Positions 62,762 to 64,000 of a stretch of 64,000 nt of DNA are shown here, one piece after another (position 1 is the first letter of the stretch; each line of letters begins with the position of its first letter). The notes beneath the pieces were generated by a model that saw nothing but the letters and a program-made list of their open reading frames with translations, had not been told where the DNA came from and did not search any database. The stretch lies in the NCBI RefSeq assembly GCF_007670255.1, contig NZ_SZVS01000001.1, positions 248,001-312,000 on the forward strand, given 5' to 3'. Both the position numbers and the translations under genes were made by a program. Origin of the DNA: Paenarthrobacter nicotinovorans (GTDB lineage: Bacteria; Actinomycetota; Actinomycetes; Actinomycetales; Micrococcaceae).

Positions 62762-64000
62762 GTGAAATCGTGGATCTCCCGCCCTGTACCTGAACTGCCC
62801 GGCAGCATGCCGCCCGTACGGCTGTACGACACCGCTCTGGGCCGTGTCGTGGAGGTGGAACAACAAGCCGAGCAGTCGATGTACGTCTGCGGCATCACGC
62901 CCTATGACGCAACGCATATGGGCCATGCTTCGAGCTATGTAGCGTTCGACCTCCTGAACCGCGCTTGGCGTGATGCAGGGATCCGCGTGTCCTACGTTCA
63001 AAACGTCACGGACGTCGATGACCCCCTTCTTGAACGCGCCACCGCTACCGGCGTGGACTGGCGTGAACTGGCTGAAAGCCAAATCGAGCTTTTCCACACG
63101 GATATGGACGCCCTGAACGTCCTCGCCCCGGACCATTACGTTGGCGCCGTCGAGGCAATCCCCGACATCGTGCCAGCCATTGAACAGCTCATCGCCGATG
63201 GCGTCGCCTACCGCGTCCAAGGTGGCGACGGAGAACCCGACGGCGACGTCTACTATGACGTCGAAGCCGCCGGAAAGAGCTCCAGCGCTACGGATGCCTG
63301 GACCCTCGGCGATGTATCAGGCCTTGGTGAGAGCGAGATGCTCGCGCTGTTCGCCGAACGCGGGGGAGACCCCGGGAGGCCGGGCAAACGGAACGCCCTT
63401 GATCCACTGCTGTGGCGGGTGGCCCGGGACGGAGAACCCAGCTGGCCGGGAGCCGGCCTCGGTGCCGGGCGGCCAGGCTGGCACATCGAATGTACCGTGA
63501 TCGCGCAGAAGTATCTTCCGGCGCCGTTCACGGTGCAAGGTGGCGGCTCCGACTTGATCTTCCCGCACCACGAAATGGGGGCCGGCCACGCGTACTCCCT
63601 CTCCGGAGTCCCGTTGGCCCGTCACTATGCCCACGCCGGCATGGTGGGTCTGGACGGAGAGAAGATGAGCAAGTCCAAGGGAAACCTGGTACTCGTCTCC
63701 AAGCTCCGTGCAGCCGGTGAAGAACCAGCTGCCATCCGCCTGGCGATCCTGGCCAACCACTACCGCTCCGACTGGTCGTGGACTGATGCAGACTTCGCGG
63801 CGGCCAAAGACAGGGTCGCTGTTTGGCGGGCAGCCTTGGAGCAGGCTCCAGCCGGTTCTGCGTCCGGGCTGATCGCGGCCATCCGCAAGGAGCTGGCCGA
63901 GGACCTCAACGCGCCAGGTGCGCTGGCCGCCGTCGACCATTGGGCCCAGGAGGCAGTACGCAACGGTGCGGAGAAGTCCGCTCATGATGCTGCCCTGGTA
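62762..64000 (+). CDS. mshC: Mycothiol cysteine ligase MshC, 3' end cut by window
   Basis: The first 413 residues are visible and the frame runs open to the window edge. MshC joins cysteine to glucosaminyl-inositol in mycothiol synthesis and is related to cysteinyl-tRNA synthetase. Motifs: [16 protein letters not shown] (zinc cysteine and HIGH-like), [11 protein letters not shown], and [10 protein letters not shown] (KMSKS). The start is GTG 62762. Its presence is a strong marker of an actinobacterium. Confidence 0.96.
   Translation, partial: MKSWISRPVPELPGSMPPVRLYDTALGRVVEVEQQAEQSMYVCGITPYDATHMGHASSYVAFDLLNRAWRDAGIRVSYVQNVTDVDDPLLERATATGVDWRELAESQIELFHTDMDALNVLAPDHYVGAVEAIPDIVPAIEQLIADGVAYRVQGGDGEPDGDVYYDVEAAGKSSSATDAWTLGDVSGLGESEMLALFAERGGDPGRPGKRNALDPLLWRVARDGEPSWPGAGLGAGRPGWHIECTVIAQKYLPAPFTVQGGGSDLIFPHHEMGAGHAYSLSGVPLARHYAHAGMVGLDGEKMSKSKGNLVLVSKLRAAGEEPAAIRLAILANHYRSDWSWTDADFAAAKDRVAVWRAALEQAPAGSASGLIAAIRKELAEDLNAPGALAAVDHWAQEAVRNGAEKSAHDAALV

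Overview
The window looks like a chromosomal segment of a high-GC Gram-positive actinobacterium, most likely Micrococcaceae (Arthrobacter or Paenarthrobacter type). Supporting signs are a mycothiol ligase gene (mshC), an actinobacterial-style fatty-acid locus resembling M. tuberculosis Rv0241c-Rv0244c, DUF3099 and DUF5703 proteins, many GTG/TTG starts, and dense GTGA/ATGA stop-start overlaps. The assignment rests on recognised gene families only. Genes at both window edges are cut.

Layout. 1-4.6 kb: an acyl-CoA ligase and an unusual thiolase face a BioY-BioM-BioN biotin ECF transporter. 4.9-10.3 kb: ABC-F ATPase, YbaK-type deacylase, SURF1, two small conserved proteins and two short-chain dehydrogenases (SDRs). 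10.4-12.8 kb: a compact module, an orphan sugar-type ABC ATPase with a decayed second half plus a Roadblock/LC7 protein. It is bracketed by two copies of a 31-base element that share an exact 19-base core. 12.9-26.6 kb: mostly housekeeping genes (serB, an ABC ATPase, TauE/SafE, an rRNA/tRNA methyltransferase, rpmE2, a lipoate-ligase protein with permuted domains, pepN, yeiH), then the ATP-grasp/alpha-E/transglutaminase trio and a zinc-ribbon SDR. 26.6-29.3 kb: divergent glgC and glgA. 29.4-36 kb: a beta-oxidation locus (acyl-CoA oxidase, TetR, thiolase, FabG4-type reductase, MaoC hydratase) with a near-perfect TetR-type operator in the divergent promoter. 36-39.5 kb: tRNA-Leu(GAG), an M20 peptidase, an acyl-CoA dehydrogenase and two small conserved proteins.

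39.6-60.9 kb is a complete exopolysaccharide cluster. A structured leader precedes a 12-gene operon: polyprenyl-phosphate sugar-phosphate transferase, a four-gene amino-sugar cassette, a Wzx-type flippase, three glycosyltransferases, two kinase-less chain-length proteins and a Wzy/ligase-type polymerase. Facing it are a GT2 enzyme, a WecB/TagA-GT2 fusion, a secreted hydrolase-like protein, an RmlC-RmlD fusion and RmlB, with RmlA divergent. Together these make dTDP-rhamnose, a modified amino sugar, and the machinery to assemble, flip and polymerise a repeat unit. The cluster sits between conserved housekeeping genes (M20/DUF5703 on one side, uppP-mshC on the other), which suggests variable cargo in a conserved neighbourhood.

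The most unusual signals are the repeat-bracketed ABC/Roadblock module, the leader RNA-like structure before the exopolysaccharide operon, several enzymes lacking textbook catalytic residues (thiolase Cys to Ser, SDR without YxxxK, aldo-keto reductase Tyr to His, RmlC His to Asn), and the domain fusions.
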